A stretch of 61,566 nt of DNA from Lentibacillus lipolyticus (GTDB taxonomy: Bacteria; Bacillota; Bacilli; Bacillales; Amphibacillaceae). Positions 26,862 to 34,571 of the stretch are shown one piece after another. Both the position numbers and the translations under genes were made by a program. A model generated the notes under the pieces. It worked only from the letters and a program-made list of their open reading frames with translations, had not been told where the DNA came from and did not search any database. Within the stretch, counting starts at the first letter, position 1; each line of letters begins with the position of its first letter. The DNA lies in NCBI GenBank assembly GCA_004145795.1, contig SEIO01000014.1, positions 7,889 to 69,454 of the forward strand, read 5' to 3'.

Positions 26862-27368
26862 ATGAAAATAGTTATATCGTTAATAGTCGTATTTATTATG
26901 TCGTTTTTATTGATTTTGAAATTAGTCTATAGTGGAAATAAACAAGAACCCGAGGAAGAAAAACTAGGTTTCTTCCTGGTTGTTTTGGTCACAGTAATGC
27001 TCACCTTACTCCCCACGGCTGTCATAGGTCTGGTTTTATTTGTTTTGATTGGTTCTGCAAATACTGTGAATATGATTTTTTCTTTAGACCTAAGCGCGAA
27101 CCAGTTAATCGTGTTAGCAATTTCTTTTTTGGTTTATTCATTTACCATTGATAGCATTATGGAAATACTAGTGAAACATATAGTAAGGAAACATCTAGTT
27201 TATTATAGTGCTCTATTACTCATACGGACAGGTGCTTTTTATGTAATTGGAAAAGTCATTGGCCTGGACCAAAAAGTCAGTTTCATCATTGCTGCAGGAG
27301 TTTCTCTTATTATCCTTTTAATGGAATCTTTATATAACTTGAGAGAAAAAAATAAACAAAAGGACTAA
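26862..27368 (+). CDS. Integral membrane protein, unknown
   Basis: This 168-residue protein has about five hydrophobic segments, including LIVVFIMSFLLILKLV, FLVVLVTVMLTLLPTAVIGLVLFVLIG, LIVLAISFLVYSF and VSFIIAAGVSLIILLM. The organisation recalls small YrvL-like membrane regulators, but I am not sure of the family. I chose ATG 26862 because CAGGGAG ends seven bases before it; ATGs at 26832 and 26844 come before that site. It seems monocistronic, with a hairpin terminator about 60 bases after the stop. Confidence 0.7.
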   Translation: MKIVISLIVVFIMSFLLILKLVYSGNKQEPEEEKLGFFLVVLVTVMLTLLPTAVIGLVLFVLIGSANTVNMIFSLDLSANQLIVLAISFLVYSFTIDSIMEILVKHIVRKHLVYYSALLLIRTGAFYVIGKVIGLDQKVSFIIAAGVSLIILLMESLYNLREKNKQKD

Positions 27369-27425
27369 AAGCCGAATAAACTTGTCTAGACCGGTTTAAC
27401 AGAATAATTCTACAACAATACGATC

Positions 27426-27456
27426 GGGCGCCTATCCGGAAAAAGAGATAGCGCCC
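27426..27456 (+). terminator. Hairpin terminator
   Basis: GGGCGCCTATC pairs with GATAGCGCCC (one bulge) around an A-rich loop. The T tract is weak. It lies between the membrane-protein gene and the convergent heme-protein gene and could serve both. Confidence 0.55.
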
Positions 27457-27549
27457 TGTCTTATGGCCATAGAGGCTATTTGTAAACGAATCATACATGC
27501 AAGGAGAGCAATTTTTTGTATCATTCACGCCTGGTCCACTCATTCGGTG

Positions 27550-27798
27550 TTACCAGTATTGTGGTGACCAAACCCTCCAGTAGTTGTTTGCGGCAGCAAT
27601 TGTTTGAAAATGAATCGCGATAACCTGCGATGTCGCGATCAAGCTATCCGGATTTCTGGAATAGACCGGACGTAGCGTTTGCCTGATCTCTTCAGAAGGT
27701 TGTGTAACCCCCACTCCTTTTTGCGCGAGCTTAACCGCTAATTCAAACCCTTCTTCTGGCGTTTGTGTTTGCAGCATTTGCAGCTGGTCGTTCGACAT
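27550..27798 (-). CDS. Hexameric tyrosine-coordinated heme protein (HTHP) homolog
   Basis: The 82-residue product matches the HTHP family along its whole length: TPEEGFELAVKLAQKGVGVTQ, RQTLRPVYSRN and AIHFQTIAAANNYW are its conserved blocks. HTHP, described from a marine alphaproteobacterium, forms a ring of six subunits, each binding heme through a tyrosine, with weak peroxidase and catalase activity. The likely heme ligand here is Y46 in RPVY. There is no signal peptide. ATG 27798 follows AAGGAA by nine bases; a GTG at 27807 touches that site and is unlikely. The family call is from memory of conserved blocks. A role in peroxide handling is inference. Confidence 0.85.
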   Translation of the reverse strand: MSNDQLQMLQTQTPEEGFELAVKLAQKGVGVTQPSEEIRQTLRPVYSRNPDSLIATSQVIAIHFQTIAAANNYWRVWSPQYW

Positions 27799-28058
27799 GT
27801 CGTTCACTTCCTTTTATGTTTTATATTGTTATACATATGCGCAGGTAACTAGGTGAGTGTATGGTTGGAATTTTCTTTCTGTTATTTGTTAGCTGGTTCC
27901 GTTACATAACATCATATGGTTGCGCCACTATGCTTTCTAGAGTCAATTCATTGAATCACACGTGAAAGATTTTATAAGCCTTAACGTCTGATTTTGTAAA
28001 AAGGTAGGAGCAAAAATGAGGTTGTTATAAAACGTGTGTGCAATTCTGAAAATCGTGG

Positions 28059-28064
28059 TATACT
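28059..28064 (+). promoter_or_regulatory. Extended -10 promoter of the antitoxin RNA
   Basis: TATACT preceded by TG with a one-base gap (TGGTATACT) is an extended -10. A start near 28071 would give an RNA of about 150 nt ending at the 28168-28216 hairpin. Confidence 0.5.
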
Positions 28065-28070
28065 ATACAT

Positions 28071-28220
28071 GTAAAGTAAGATACATCATATAATAAGAAA
28101 GACCGCAGACGCAGGAACGTCTACGGTCGGCAATAGACCGAACCCCATCAAGAGGGGCGGCACGAGGATAAAATAACCCCTAAAGCCTACCAAGCACATG
28201 AGGGGTTATTTATTTTTGTC
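28071..28220 (+). ncRNA. Putative type I antitoxin RNA
   Basis: The plus-strand segment forms strong hairpins: ACCGCAGACG ... CGTCTACGGT (about 28101-28128), CCCC-ATCAAGA-GGGG, and a terminal stem AATAACCCCT/AGGGGTTATT (28166-28211) before a T-rich run. Its 3' end overlaps the 3' end of a convergent 28-codon holin-like toxin gene. The same arrangement (3' overlap through a shared terminator) is known for txpA/RatA and bsrG/SR4 in B. subtilis. The boundaries are estimates. Confidence 0.6.
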
Positions 28221-28292
28221 GGACATGATAAACGCTATTAACATGCCAAAAGAAACCATCAGCATTAAAACGTTTGTGTCTATAGGCAGCAC
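28206..28292 (-). CDS. Holin-like type I toxin peptide
   Basis: A 28-residue peptide, too short for ordinary gene prediction: polar start (LPIDTNV), one hydrophobic helix (LMLMVSFGMLIAFIM) and a charged tail SDKNK. This is the pattern of the Firmicutes holin-like toxins (BsrG/TxpA relatives), which depolarise the membrane. The start is ambiguous: GTG 28292 overlaps the strong AAGGGAGG site, and internal ATG codons exist. A CCTTCC-A-GGAAGG hairpin covers that site and could block translation. The 3' end overlaps the convergent plus-strand RNA. Inverted copies of CACATGAGGGGT lie on both sides (28195-28206 and 28336-28347). Confidence 0.65.
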   Translation of the reverse strand: MLPIDTNVLMLMVSFGMLIAFIMSDKNK

Positions 28293-28355
28293 CTCCCTTC
28301 CTGGAAGGTTTCCAAAGAAGGTAAACTGGTGCGCCACCCCTCATGTGAAGTCGAT

Positions 28356-28748
28356 CTACATCAGGGTGCCCTGGTAAACATCTTTTTCTGTTATTTCTCC
28401 TGCTTTCAACAGTTCCTTTTCAATTCGTTGAAAATAGCTTAAGTATATACGCTCTTTGTAGAGGCGATGATGTCCCATCCGTACGATGTCTTTTGCGTAT
28501 TGCGCACCAATCTTCTGTTTAATGGCTTCAAACTTATCAATACTGTCCAGATAGACATTGAATAGTTGATCAACCCTTCCGCCTTTTGGGCCATACCCCG
28601 GCAATGTTTTTGTTTCTTCGAGGTATTGAATATGAATATCGTAGTTTTCTTTAAAAAAATCGACAACGTACTTTCCGGTCTGGCCTAACGGAAGTGTCGC
28701 TCCTGGCCATACACAACGTACATAATCTTCCTTTAGTAAATTAAACAA
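28356..28748 (-). CDS. Hypothetical protein cotranscribed with a methyltransferase
   Basis: The 130-residue soluble protein has no signal or membrane helix and I do not recognise it. Distinct stretches are VRCVWPGATLPLGQTGKYVVDFFKENY and MGHHRLYKERIYLSYFQRIEKELL. The start is TTG 28748, seven bases after GGGGGG. It lies 15 bases downstream of the SAM methyltransferase gene on the same strand, so the two probably work together. Confidence 0.65.
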   Translation of the reverse strand: MFNLLKEDYVRCVWPGATLPLGQTGKYVVDFFKENYDIHIQYLEETKTLPGYGPKGGRVDQLFNVYLDSIDKFEAIKQKIGAQYAKDIVRMGHHRLYKERIYLSYFQRIEKELLKAGEITEKDVYQGTLM

Positions 28749-28763
28749 AGGTGATCCCCCCTC

Positions 28764-29579
28764 TTATTTGTCCCCTCTGCCCCGTGTTTCCCAGCTTATG
28801 ACGGCTAGAGTGGTGTATTTCCTATTGTTTATCATACCATCTTGCTGAATGGTATTGATAACTTTTCTTATTTGTTCAGCTTCTGCCTGGTCATATCGTT
28901 TTCTATAGGTGTCAACGGCTTCTGTTATGGTCATGTGCACTTCGAACGTGTCACGTAAATACGAAATTTCTGGTTCATAGCCCAATTCCCATAAAATATT
29001 AAAATAAGCCTGGAGAATATTGCGGTTATGGTGCGGCCCTTTTGGATCGGTGTCGATGACATAGTGTTCCTTCAATGCTTCCATGACACGATCCGTGGAA
29101 GCCGTGAATTGGCAAATGACGCCATATTTGCTTGCTGTTTTGGACATTTCCCTTAATGCTTCGATCGAACGTGTCGCAGGACACATCGCCGCAAAGGCAA
29201 TGTCAAATTCACCAATCTCCTCTGCAGTTGGCCAGGCTGATTTCGTCATGTGAATATTTGTCAGGTTGTGTTTTTCTATTTCCTGTTGCATATATCGCAG
29301 CATTTCGGATGACAGATCCAATGCGTGGACAGACTGACAAATTTGTGCAAAAGGGATGGCATAACGCCCCGAACCGGCACCAATGTCCAATAGGGTGGAT
29401 GATGGGGTTACGATGCCCTTCTGCTCCAGCAAGCGGGGAACAGCACGATTATAATACGTGCTTCCAGTTACCTGGTTACGGTAGAACATCTCTGCTTTCT
29501 GGTCCCAATTCTGTTCAACCGTTTCAATTGGCTCTTGATTCGATTGTAGCTTCTGCTCGAAAAAGGATATCGTATCCAT
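28764..29579 (-). CDS. Class I SAM-dependent methyltransferase
   Basis: The 271-residue enzyme has the SAM-binding motif I LLDIGAGSGRYAIPFAQ (about 70-86), acidic post-I residue in VHALDLSSEML, and a motif-IV-like FDIAFAAMCPA. The open frame continues upstream into a REP unit, but ATG 29579 follows AAGGGGG and is the clear start. The substrate is unknown; the CPA segment instead of a typical NPPY argues for a small-molecule methyltransferase. It is followed by a short hypothetical gene in the same operon. Confidence 0.88.
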   Translation of the reverse strand: MDTISFFEQKLQSNQEPIETVEQNWDQKAEMFYRNQVTGSTYYNRAVPRLLEQKGIVTPSSTLLDIGAGSGRYAIPFAQICQSVHALDLSSEMLRYMQQEIEKHNLTNIHMTKSAWPTAEEIGEFDIAFAAMCPATRSIEALREMSKTASKYGVICQFTASTDRVMEALKEHYVIDTDPKGPHHNRNILQAYFNILWELGYEPEISYLRDTFEVHMTITEAVDTYRKRYDQAEAEQIRKVINTIQQDGMINNRKYTTLAVISWETRGRGDK

Positions 29580-29603
29580 CGGAAAATCCCCCTTGTTGTT
29601 CGG

Positions 29604-29648
29604 GTGCCAGGCACTTTGAATTTTCGGAATTGTTTTGGTGCCTGGCAC
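29604..29648. repeat. REP-like unit
   Basis: Palindromes at 29604-29614 and 29638-29648, 34 bp apart, with ATTTTCGGAATT between. It fills the gap between the stop of the deacetylase gene (29650) and the start of the methyltransferase gene. Confidence 0.9.
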
Positions 29649-29649
29649 T

Positions 29650-30651
29650 TTACACCATATCCATAAGCATTCGGGCGGCTTGTACGCGGTTAATATGTTG
29701 TTTCGGACGAAAAAGGCCATCCGGATAACCCCTGGTCATATAATTGGTGTACAACCAAAATGTTTGTTCAAAGTTGGGGTAGCTCAGTGAAATGTCCTCA
29801 AAAATGGGAGCAACCGTATTTAATACAATTCCCTTAAATTCTTCCAAGGTTGTACTAGGATTAATCCCGATTCGTTTTAATTCATAGGGATCATCCCACG
29901 CCTTCACATAACCACGTTCTGTTGTGAAGGCCATTGTCATGCCAGCTTTTTTTAATAGATTCTTAGCGTTGGAATTGTAATCACCGAATGGGTAAGCGAA
30001 CAAGGTCACATCACCATATTTCGACAGCCTGTCCTTATTTAGGCGAAGATCTGACAGCACGTCTTCATCCGATTTCAATACAAAATCCGTTGTCCCTTGC
30101 TCGCTTCGATAAAAATGCAGCTGATTGGTATGACTTTGAAGGTCAAACACTTCCGAAACCTTATCCAGCATGTCCTCGTCCATATACTGATTTCGCGCAG
30201 GATCCCATTCGTCACCATAATCCATATAGGTGCGGCCGGTAATAATATTCGCTACGCCATTCAAATTCAATTGCTTCATCATCGGATAGGCATATCTATA
30301 TACACTGCGCAAACCATCGTCAAATTGGATCATGACACTCTTTCTCGGCAATTGAATGTCACCGGCTAAAAAGGCTTCCATTTCATCAACAGTAACAGTG
30401 TGATAGCCGTTTTCCGCCAAAAATTGCATCTGTTCTTGGAAACGATCAACGGTTATGATATTCGAATTGTCCGGCTGCAATTGTTTCTCTTCTTTCGTCA
30501 AAATCCCATGATACATCAACACAGGAATTTGGTTCGCCTGATCCGCCATTCGCTCGGCCGCATTCGCGCGGTCACTGCAAGCAGTCTGTATAAATAGAAG
30601 GATAAATACCATCAAACATACCACTGGCAGCACCATGCGTTTTCTAGTCAT
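29650..30651 (-). CDS. Polysaccharide deacetylase with a C-terminal SLH-like motif
   Basis: This 333-residue secreted protein has an N-terminal hydrophobic signal (VLPVVCLMVFILLFIQTACS) with a weak lipobox. The NodB-type CE4 domain follows: IPVLMYHGI, MIQFDDGLRSVY (metal-binding Asp pair), LQSHTNQLHFY (His ligands) and LFAYPFGDYN. Such enzymes remove acetyl groups from peptidoglycan or capsule sugars. The end, NYMTRGYPDGLFRPKQHINRVQAARML, is one SLH-like motif rather than the usual three, possibly a weak wall anchor or the remains of a longer SLH region cut at the REP unit that starts one base after the stop. Confidence 0.9.
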   Translation of the reverse strand: MTRKRMVLPVVCLMVFILLFIQTACSDRANAAERMADQANQIPVLMYHGILTKEEKQLQPDNSNIITVDRFQEQMQFLAENGYHTVTVDEMEAFLAGDIQLPRKSVMIQFDDGLRSVYRYAYPMMKQLNLNGVANIITGRTYMDYGDEWDPARNQYMDEDMLDKVSEVFDLQSHTNQLHFYRSEQGTTDFVLKSDEDVLSDLRLNKDRLSKYGDVTLFAYPFGDYNSNAKNLLKKAGMTMAFTTERGYVKAWDDPYELKRIGINPSTTLEEFKGIVLNTVAPIFEDISLSYPNFEQTFWLYTNYMTRGYPDGLFRPKQHINRVQAARMLMDMV

Positions 30652-30819
30652 TTTATCCCCCCTTCCCTAAAAATTAGCGTTATTTTCCGATATATAAGGA
30701 CGATTCGATAGTCTTTTTTTACAAAAACCTCCCTTATATCCTATATCAATAGGCCCATTTCTTCAATAACCTCTTCTCTTCGCTATGTCGCCTGCTTCCT
30801 CATCAAATAAAACAAAAAA

Positions 30820-30917
30820 CCCTGCAGAGATCTCTCTCCACAGGGCTTGCTCGGGTGCCGGGCACTTTTAATTTTCGGAATTGTTTGGGTGCCTGGCACT
30901 TCCCGGGTGCCTGGCAT
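30820..30917. repeat. Hairpin plus REP unit, left copy of a direct repeat
   Basis: The CCCTGCAGAGATCTCTC-type hairpin (30820-30845) is followed by palindromes at 30854-30864 (variant GTGCCGGGCAC), 30889-30899 and a degenerate 30907-30917. About 90 bp (30811-30899) nearly match 31853-31942 in the same orientation, flanking the toxin-antitoxin pair. Confidence 0.88.
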
Positions 30918-30923
30918 TTCAAA

Positions 30924-31280
30924 TTAAAAGCTATCTAAACGTTCCATCGCTAATTTGTATGCCTTCTTTTTATCACGTGGCCCTATTGCAATAATTTCCA
31001 TACGAATGGGTACATCATTAACGGGACGGTAAACAATTCGGATATTTAATGATTTAGATTTGATCTTTGCACAACCCTTTAAATTACCATGAAGGGATTC
31101 CGCTAAACCATCAGGCTTAAAAAGCGGACCATTCTTCGCACGACGTAAAATTTCTAACAATATTGTTTGTCTATTCCCTTTATTAATAGATTTCAAATCC
31201 TTTTTTACATCCTCCGTAAATGTTAGCTCAACACCATACTTTTGAATGATGATCTCTTGCAAGTCTTCTAATGTTTTCAT
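30924..31280 (-). CDS. RelE/ParE-superfamily toxin
   Basis: The 118-residue protein has the RelE-like layout: ELTFTEDVKKDLKSI helix start, LLEILRRAKNGPLFKPDGLAESLHGNLKG (typical of the family, with PDGLAESL), and strands KSLNIRIVYRPVN and RMEIIAIGPRDKKKAY. Such toxins cut mRNA on the ribosome or act on gyrase. Its ATG follows the antitoxin stop with no gap (TGAATGA), so translation is coupled. It is the second member of a type II module bounded by REP direct repeats. The exact subfamily is uncertain. Confidence 0.83.
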   Translation of the reverse strand: MKTLEDLQEIIIQKYGVELTFTEDVKKDLKSINKGNRQTILLEILRRAKNGPLFKPDGLAESLHGNLKGCAKIKSKSLNIRIVYRPVNDVPIRMEIIAIGPRDKKKAYKLAMERLDSF

Positions 31281-31658
31281 TCATTCGTCTTCCTCCAATT
31301 GGTCTAACAAGGAATCAACATCAATATCCTCTTCGTCAAATACATCTATTAATGGTCGGTCAGCTTTATGATTCACACGTTCACCTGCTTCTTCTAATGC
31401 AATCTGATCAAATGCTTGATCTACTTCTTCTTTTAACGTTAGTAGTTCTTCAAAATATTCAAGATCAGCGATAACTGCTTGTGCATTCTTTTTCTTTCCA
31501 TTTTGAATGACAAAGACTTCATCTGTTACTTTACCTGAGTATAAATCCAATATATCTGACAACTTATTCTGACGAGTTATCTCGGTAACACTATAAACAT
31601 TGTTGCGTAAAAAATCTAACATATTCGTGTTAACCATTGGACGTTCTTTTCCAGGCAT
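31281..31658 (-). CDS. PHD/YefM-like antitoxin
   Basis: The 125-residue protein has an N-terminal PHD-like DNA-binding portion (YSVTEITRQNKLSDILD ... EVFVIQNGKKKNAQAVIADLEYFEEL) and a very acidic C-terminal tail (DVFDEEDIDVDSLLDQLEEDE) that should wrap and block the basic toxin. The start is uncertain: ATG 31658 is used, with GTG 31673 and ATG 31625 as alternatives in frame. The gene directly precedes the toxin. The complex should repress the promoter upstream. Confidence 0.8.
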   Translation of the reverse strand: MPGKERPMVNTNMLDFLRNNVYSVTEITRQNKLSDILDLYSGKVTDEVFVIQNGKKKNAQAVIADLEYFEELLTLKEEVDQAFDQIALEEAGERVNHKADRPLIDVFDEEDIDVDSLLDQLEEDE

Positions 31659-31862
31659 TAAATTGACACCCACTTTCCTCAGTCCTTTCTTTATTATATG
31701 TCAGCGTTCTTTATCTTTATACTTATTATACAAAGTAAATGTGACTTTAACAACACACTTTCATGCACGTTTAACTACACACAAAAAGTAATGTCTATAA
31801 ATTTAGTTCTTCCTCAAATCCTCCACCTTCATTTGATCACAAAAATAGAATAAAACAAAAAA

Positions 31863-31942
31863 CCCTGCAGAGATCTCTCTCCACAGGGCTTGCTCGGGTG
31901 CCAGGCACTTTGAATTTTCAGAATTGTTCGGGTGCCAGGCAC
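31863..31942. repeat. Hairpin plus REP unit, right copy of a direct repeat
   Basis: Hairpin at 31863-31888 and palindromes at 31898-31908 and 31932-31942 (34 bp apart). It repeats the block at 30811-30899 and ends three bases from the stop of the YcdB-like gene. Confidence 0.9.
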
Positions 31943-31945
31943 TTG

Positions 31946-34237
31946 TTATTCCCGTTCCACCATTCGTTTCACTAATTGCACATTCGATACGGCCATTTCG
32001 GCTAGTGTGGTGGCCTCTTTTGGCTGGAAGTTGTTGTTCTCGTTACTTTCAAGAAGCCCAAGTGCTTGTGATAGGGCGACATGCCCTTTATAGTCATCAT
32101 CAATGGCCTTGGCATCCGCAAAATCGAGCTTATACAAATCGCCATGTTTGGCCGCTGCTTCCAGTCCGAGTGCACGGACATACCAAACTGCCAGTTCTTG
32201 CCGCGTGAGCTCTTCATCAACCGGGAACGTATCCTGTTGGGTGTCAATGATTCCCCGGTCGGCCGCCCGTTCCACAACTTGGTACAAATCGTCGCCAGGC
32301 GCAATGTTGTCAAACGTTTGCCCTTGCTCTGAAGGGATGCCTGGTGCAGGCAAAGTCACATCAGGCATTCGCATCAGCGACCGCATGAGCACGTTTAACG
32401 CTTCCCCTTTGGACAACGAAGCGTCCGGGTTAAAGGATTCTGGATCATCCACTTGAATAATCCCCGATCGGATCATAAAATTCAGCTCCGCTTCAGCCGA
32501 CGGATGTGAGATTTCCACGTCCACACCTTCTTGCTGATCAGGCATCCTTGGATCATTCATCCATTCCCCGTTCACAGCGTCATACAAGTGCGCATCATGT
32601 TCAAATTCCGGCTGGTACAGAAGCTTGTATTCGACATCATCGGTATCGCTATTTGGAATGGCACCTAATGGCGTTTGTTGTAAAAATCGCGGATGCATAT
32701 AAGCAAGCGAAACCCCCAGGTCGTCAAGGAAATCCTCCCTGGCCTGTTTTTTATCCACTACATCCTCTTTAGACGGCCAGTTTTTCACCACTTGGGTATC
32801 GGCATGGAACATGACCACGTTTCCATCTTCTGCAGATATGCCGACTCGAAGACTATCGCCATTTACCTGGATGCCGTTATGAATACGCGGGAATTGAAAG
32901 CGATAGGTTCCATCCGGTGAGACGTCTTCCGGTTTAACGACCGGTTTGCCGTACTGATGGAGTTTCGAAGGGGCGTACGCCTTAATCACTTCCACCGCTT
33001 CTTCCAGCGCTTCTTCGGATGACAGGTTCTTTTCAGTGTCTTCCCCATCTCTCATGTGTAAGTGGTTAATATCGCGGAATTCCACCACTTCCCCGTTGGC
33101 TTTGTTAATCGATAGATCCGAGCCATAGGAAGAAGAACCACTTTGATACATGTATTCCACCCGGTAGACTGTTTGGCCGCTAATAGACTGGCTTTCCCGG
33201 ACAGCTTGAATTCTTAGCTTTGTATCCTCATCATCATTCTTCAAAAGCTTTTTCGCTTTCTTTTTCGCTTCTTCCTTGGAAATGGGCTCAGCTTCTGCAT
33301 CTGCCGGTTCGTCCCTTAATGGGGTAACGGCATCTTGTTCCGGAATGTCCGCAACGAATTCCCCATTGACATGGAATTTCCCGTCTGTTGCGTGAACCCC
33401 GGTGATGGCCGGTTCAAAGTTATACACTAGCTGGGCATTGGCATCTTCCCCTCTTGGGTCAAGGACATAACGAAGGCCCAGCTGGAGGTTGTCCTTCAGC
33501 TGTTTCAGCGCTTTTTCTTGATCAATCGTTTGATCAGGGTCTTCATAGGAAACGTTTTTGGCTTGATTCACCCCGCGATACACACGCGAAATGTCACCGT
33601 TTCCGAGCACGGTAACCGTCACCGTGTCCCCCACAACTGGAATGTCCTGTTCCAGCCTTTCATACTGAAAACGATATTCAATCGGTTCCGTTAACGCCTG
33701 GTTCATTGGTCGCGAGCGATAGAGTGATTCTGTCTGATGATAGGTTTCATCGGCTGTTAGGTTATCGACGACAGTGCCTGCCTTCGATTCGGCTTCCTCC
33801 TTGGAAACCTTCGCCGGGAAGAGAGCTTCTTGTTCGTGAGGTGTTTGATAGTTGAAATGTTCCAGATGTAAATTCTCCCCTATAAATGTAGCGCTGCCAT
33901 GCATTTGCTCCCCATCGATTTCTTTGTGGAAGGACACCCTGTGCTGAATGGTTTTGTCGTCCTGTCCTTCCGGGTAACGGTAGCTGGTTCTGACGCGGAC
34001 ATCCTCTTCGGTTAGCGCATCAAATTGGCCAGGAGCCAATGCTTGCAGCCGATCAATCAGCTTTTGCACATCAACTTCCGTGTCTGCATCCGATACCTCA
34101 ACCACTTGCACACTACTTACGCGGTTTTGCCCCGCCGGAGACTGATCCGCTCCCGTTGCTGCACTGGCGGCAAGCGGTGCTCCCGCGATTAGCAATGAAG
34201 CAGCAAGGGGCGCGACTCCTAATCTGTAAAACTTCAA
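31946..34237 (-). CDS. YcdB/YcdC-repeat protein with C-terminal SLH region
   Basis: The 763-residue secreted protein has a signal peptide ending PLAASAATG, then two PepSY-like YcdB/YcdC units (about 110-330 and 350-560), each with the pattern KEEA..KA ... YRFQYERL/YRFQFPRI ... I.V.GD.V/LRV. The first unit resembles propeptide-like inhibitory modules. The C-terminus (about 590-763) carries three diverged SLH motifs (LNFMIRSGIIQVDD, VERAADRGIIDTQQDTFPVDEELTRQEL, ALSQALGLLESNENNNFQPKEATTLAEM), so the protein is wall-bound. Function unknown. It ends three bases before a REP unit. Confidence 0.87.
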   Translation of the reverse strand: MKFYRLGVAPLAASLLIAGAPLAASAATGADQSPAGQNRVSSVQVVEVSDADTEVDVQKLIDRLQALAPGQFDALTEEDVRVRTSYRYPEGQDDKTIQHRVSFHKEIDGEQMHGSATFIGENLHLEHFNYQTPHEQEALFPAKVSKEEAESKAGTVVDNLTADETYHQTESLYRSRPMNQALTEPIEYRFQYERLEQDIPVVGDTVTVTVLGNGDISRVYRGVNQAKNVSYEDPDQTIDQEKALKQLKDNLQLGLRYVLDPRGEDANAQLVYNFEPAITGVHATDGKFHVNGEFVADIPEQDAVTPLRDEPADAEAEPISKEEAKKKAKKLLKNDDEDTKLRIQAVRESQSISGQTVYRVEYMYQSGSSSYGSDLSINKANGEVVEFRDINHLHMRDGEDTEKNLSSEEALEEAVEVIKAYAPSKLHQYGKPVVKPEDVSPDGTYRFQFPRIHNGIQVNGDSLRVGISAEDGNVVMFHADTQVVKNWPSKEDVVDKKQAREDFLDDLGVSLAYMHPRFLQQTPLGAIPNSDTDDVEYKLLYQPEFEHDAHLYDAVNGEWMNDPRMPDQQEGVDVEISHPSAEAELNFMIRSGIIQVDDPESFNPDASLSKGEALNVLMRSLMRMPDVTLPAPGIPSEQGQTFDNIAPGDDLYQVVERAADRGIIDTQQDTFPVDEELTRQELAVWYVRALGLEAAAKHGDLYKLDFADAKAIDDDYKGHVALSQALGLLESNENNNFQPKEATTLAEMAVSNVQLVKRMVERE

Positions 34238-34344
34238 ATCTTCTCCCCCCTATAAAAGTTAGTAAATTTTCCCACAATTGCAATTGTAGATGAAATCACC
34301 CACATTGGCAATGGTATGTTTCCCATTTCCTGTTCATTCATCGG

Positions 34345-34389
34345 GTGCCAGGCACTTGCATAATTCAGAATTGTCAAAGTGCCTGGCAC
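34345..34389. repeat. REP-like unit
   Basis: Palindromes at 34345-34355 and 34379-34389, 34 bp apart, with AATTCAGAATT between. It lies in the 330-bp gap between two divergent genes; apart from A/T-rich promoter-like sequence the gap holds nothing else clear. Confidence 0.9.
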
Positions 34390-34571
34390 CCACACAATTC
34401 TGGCAGGATTTTTTCGAAAATTGGATGAAAACGAAGGCTAATTAGCTAAAGTAAGCGCGATCAGTTAATGTGCTTATTTTTACGTGATTAAAGTATTTTT
34501 TCCAATTCGCTTTCAATAGTGGTCTGTCCTAAAATTAGTAACGTAGATTGAAAAGGGGGAATTATAGTCAT

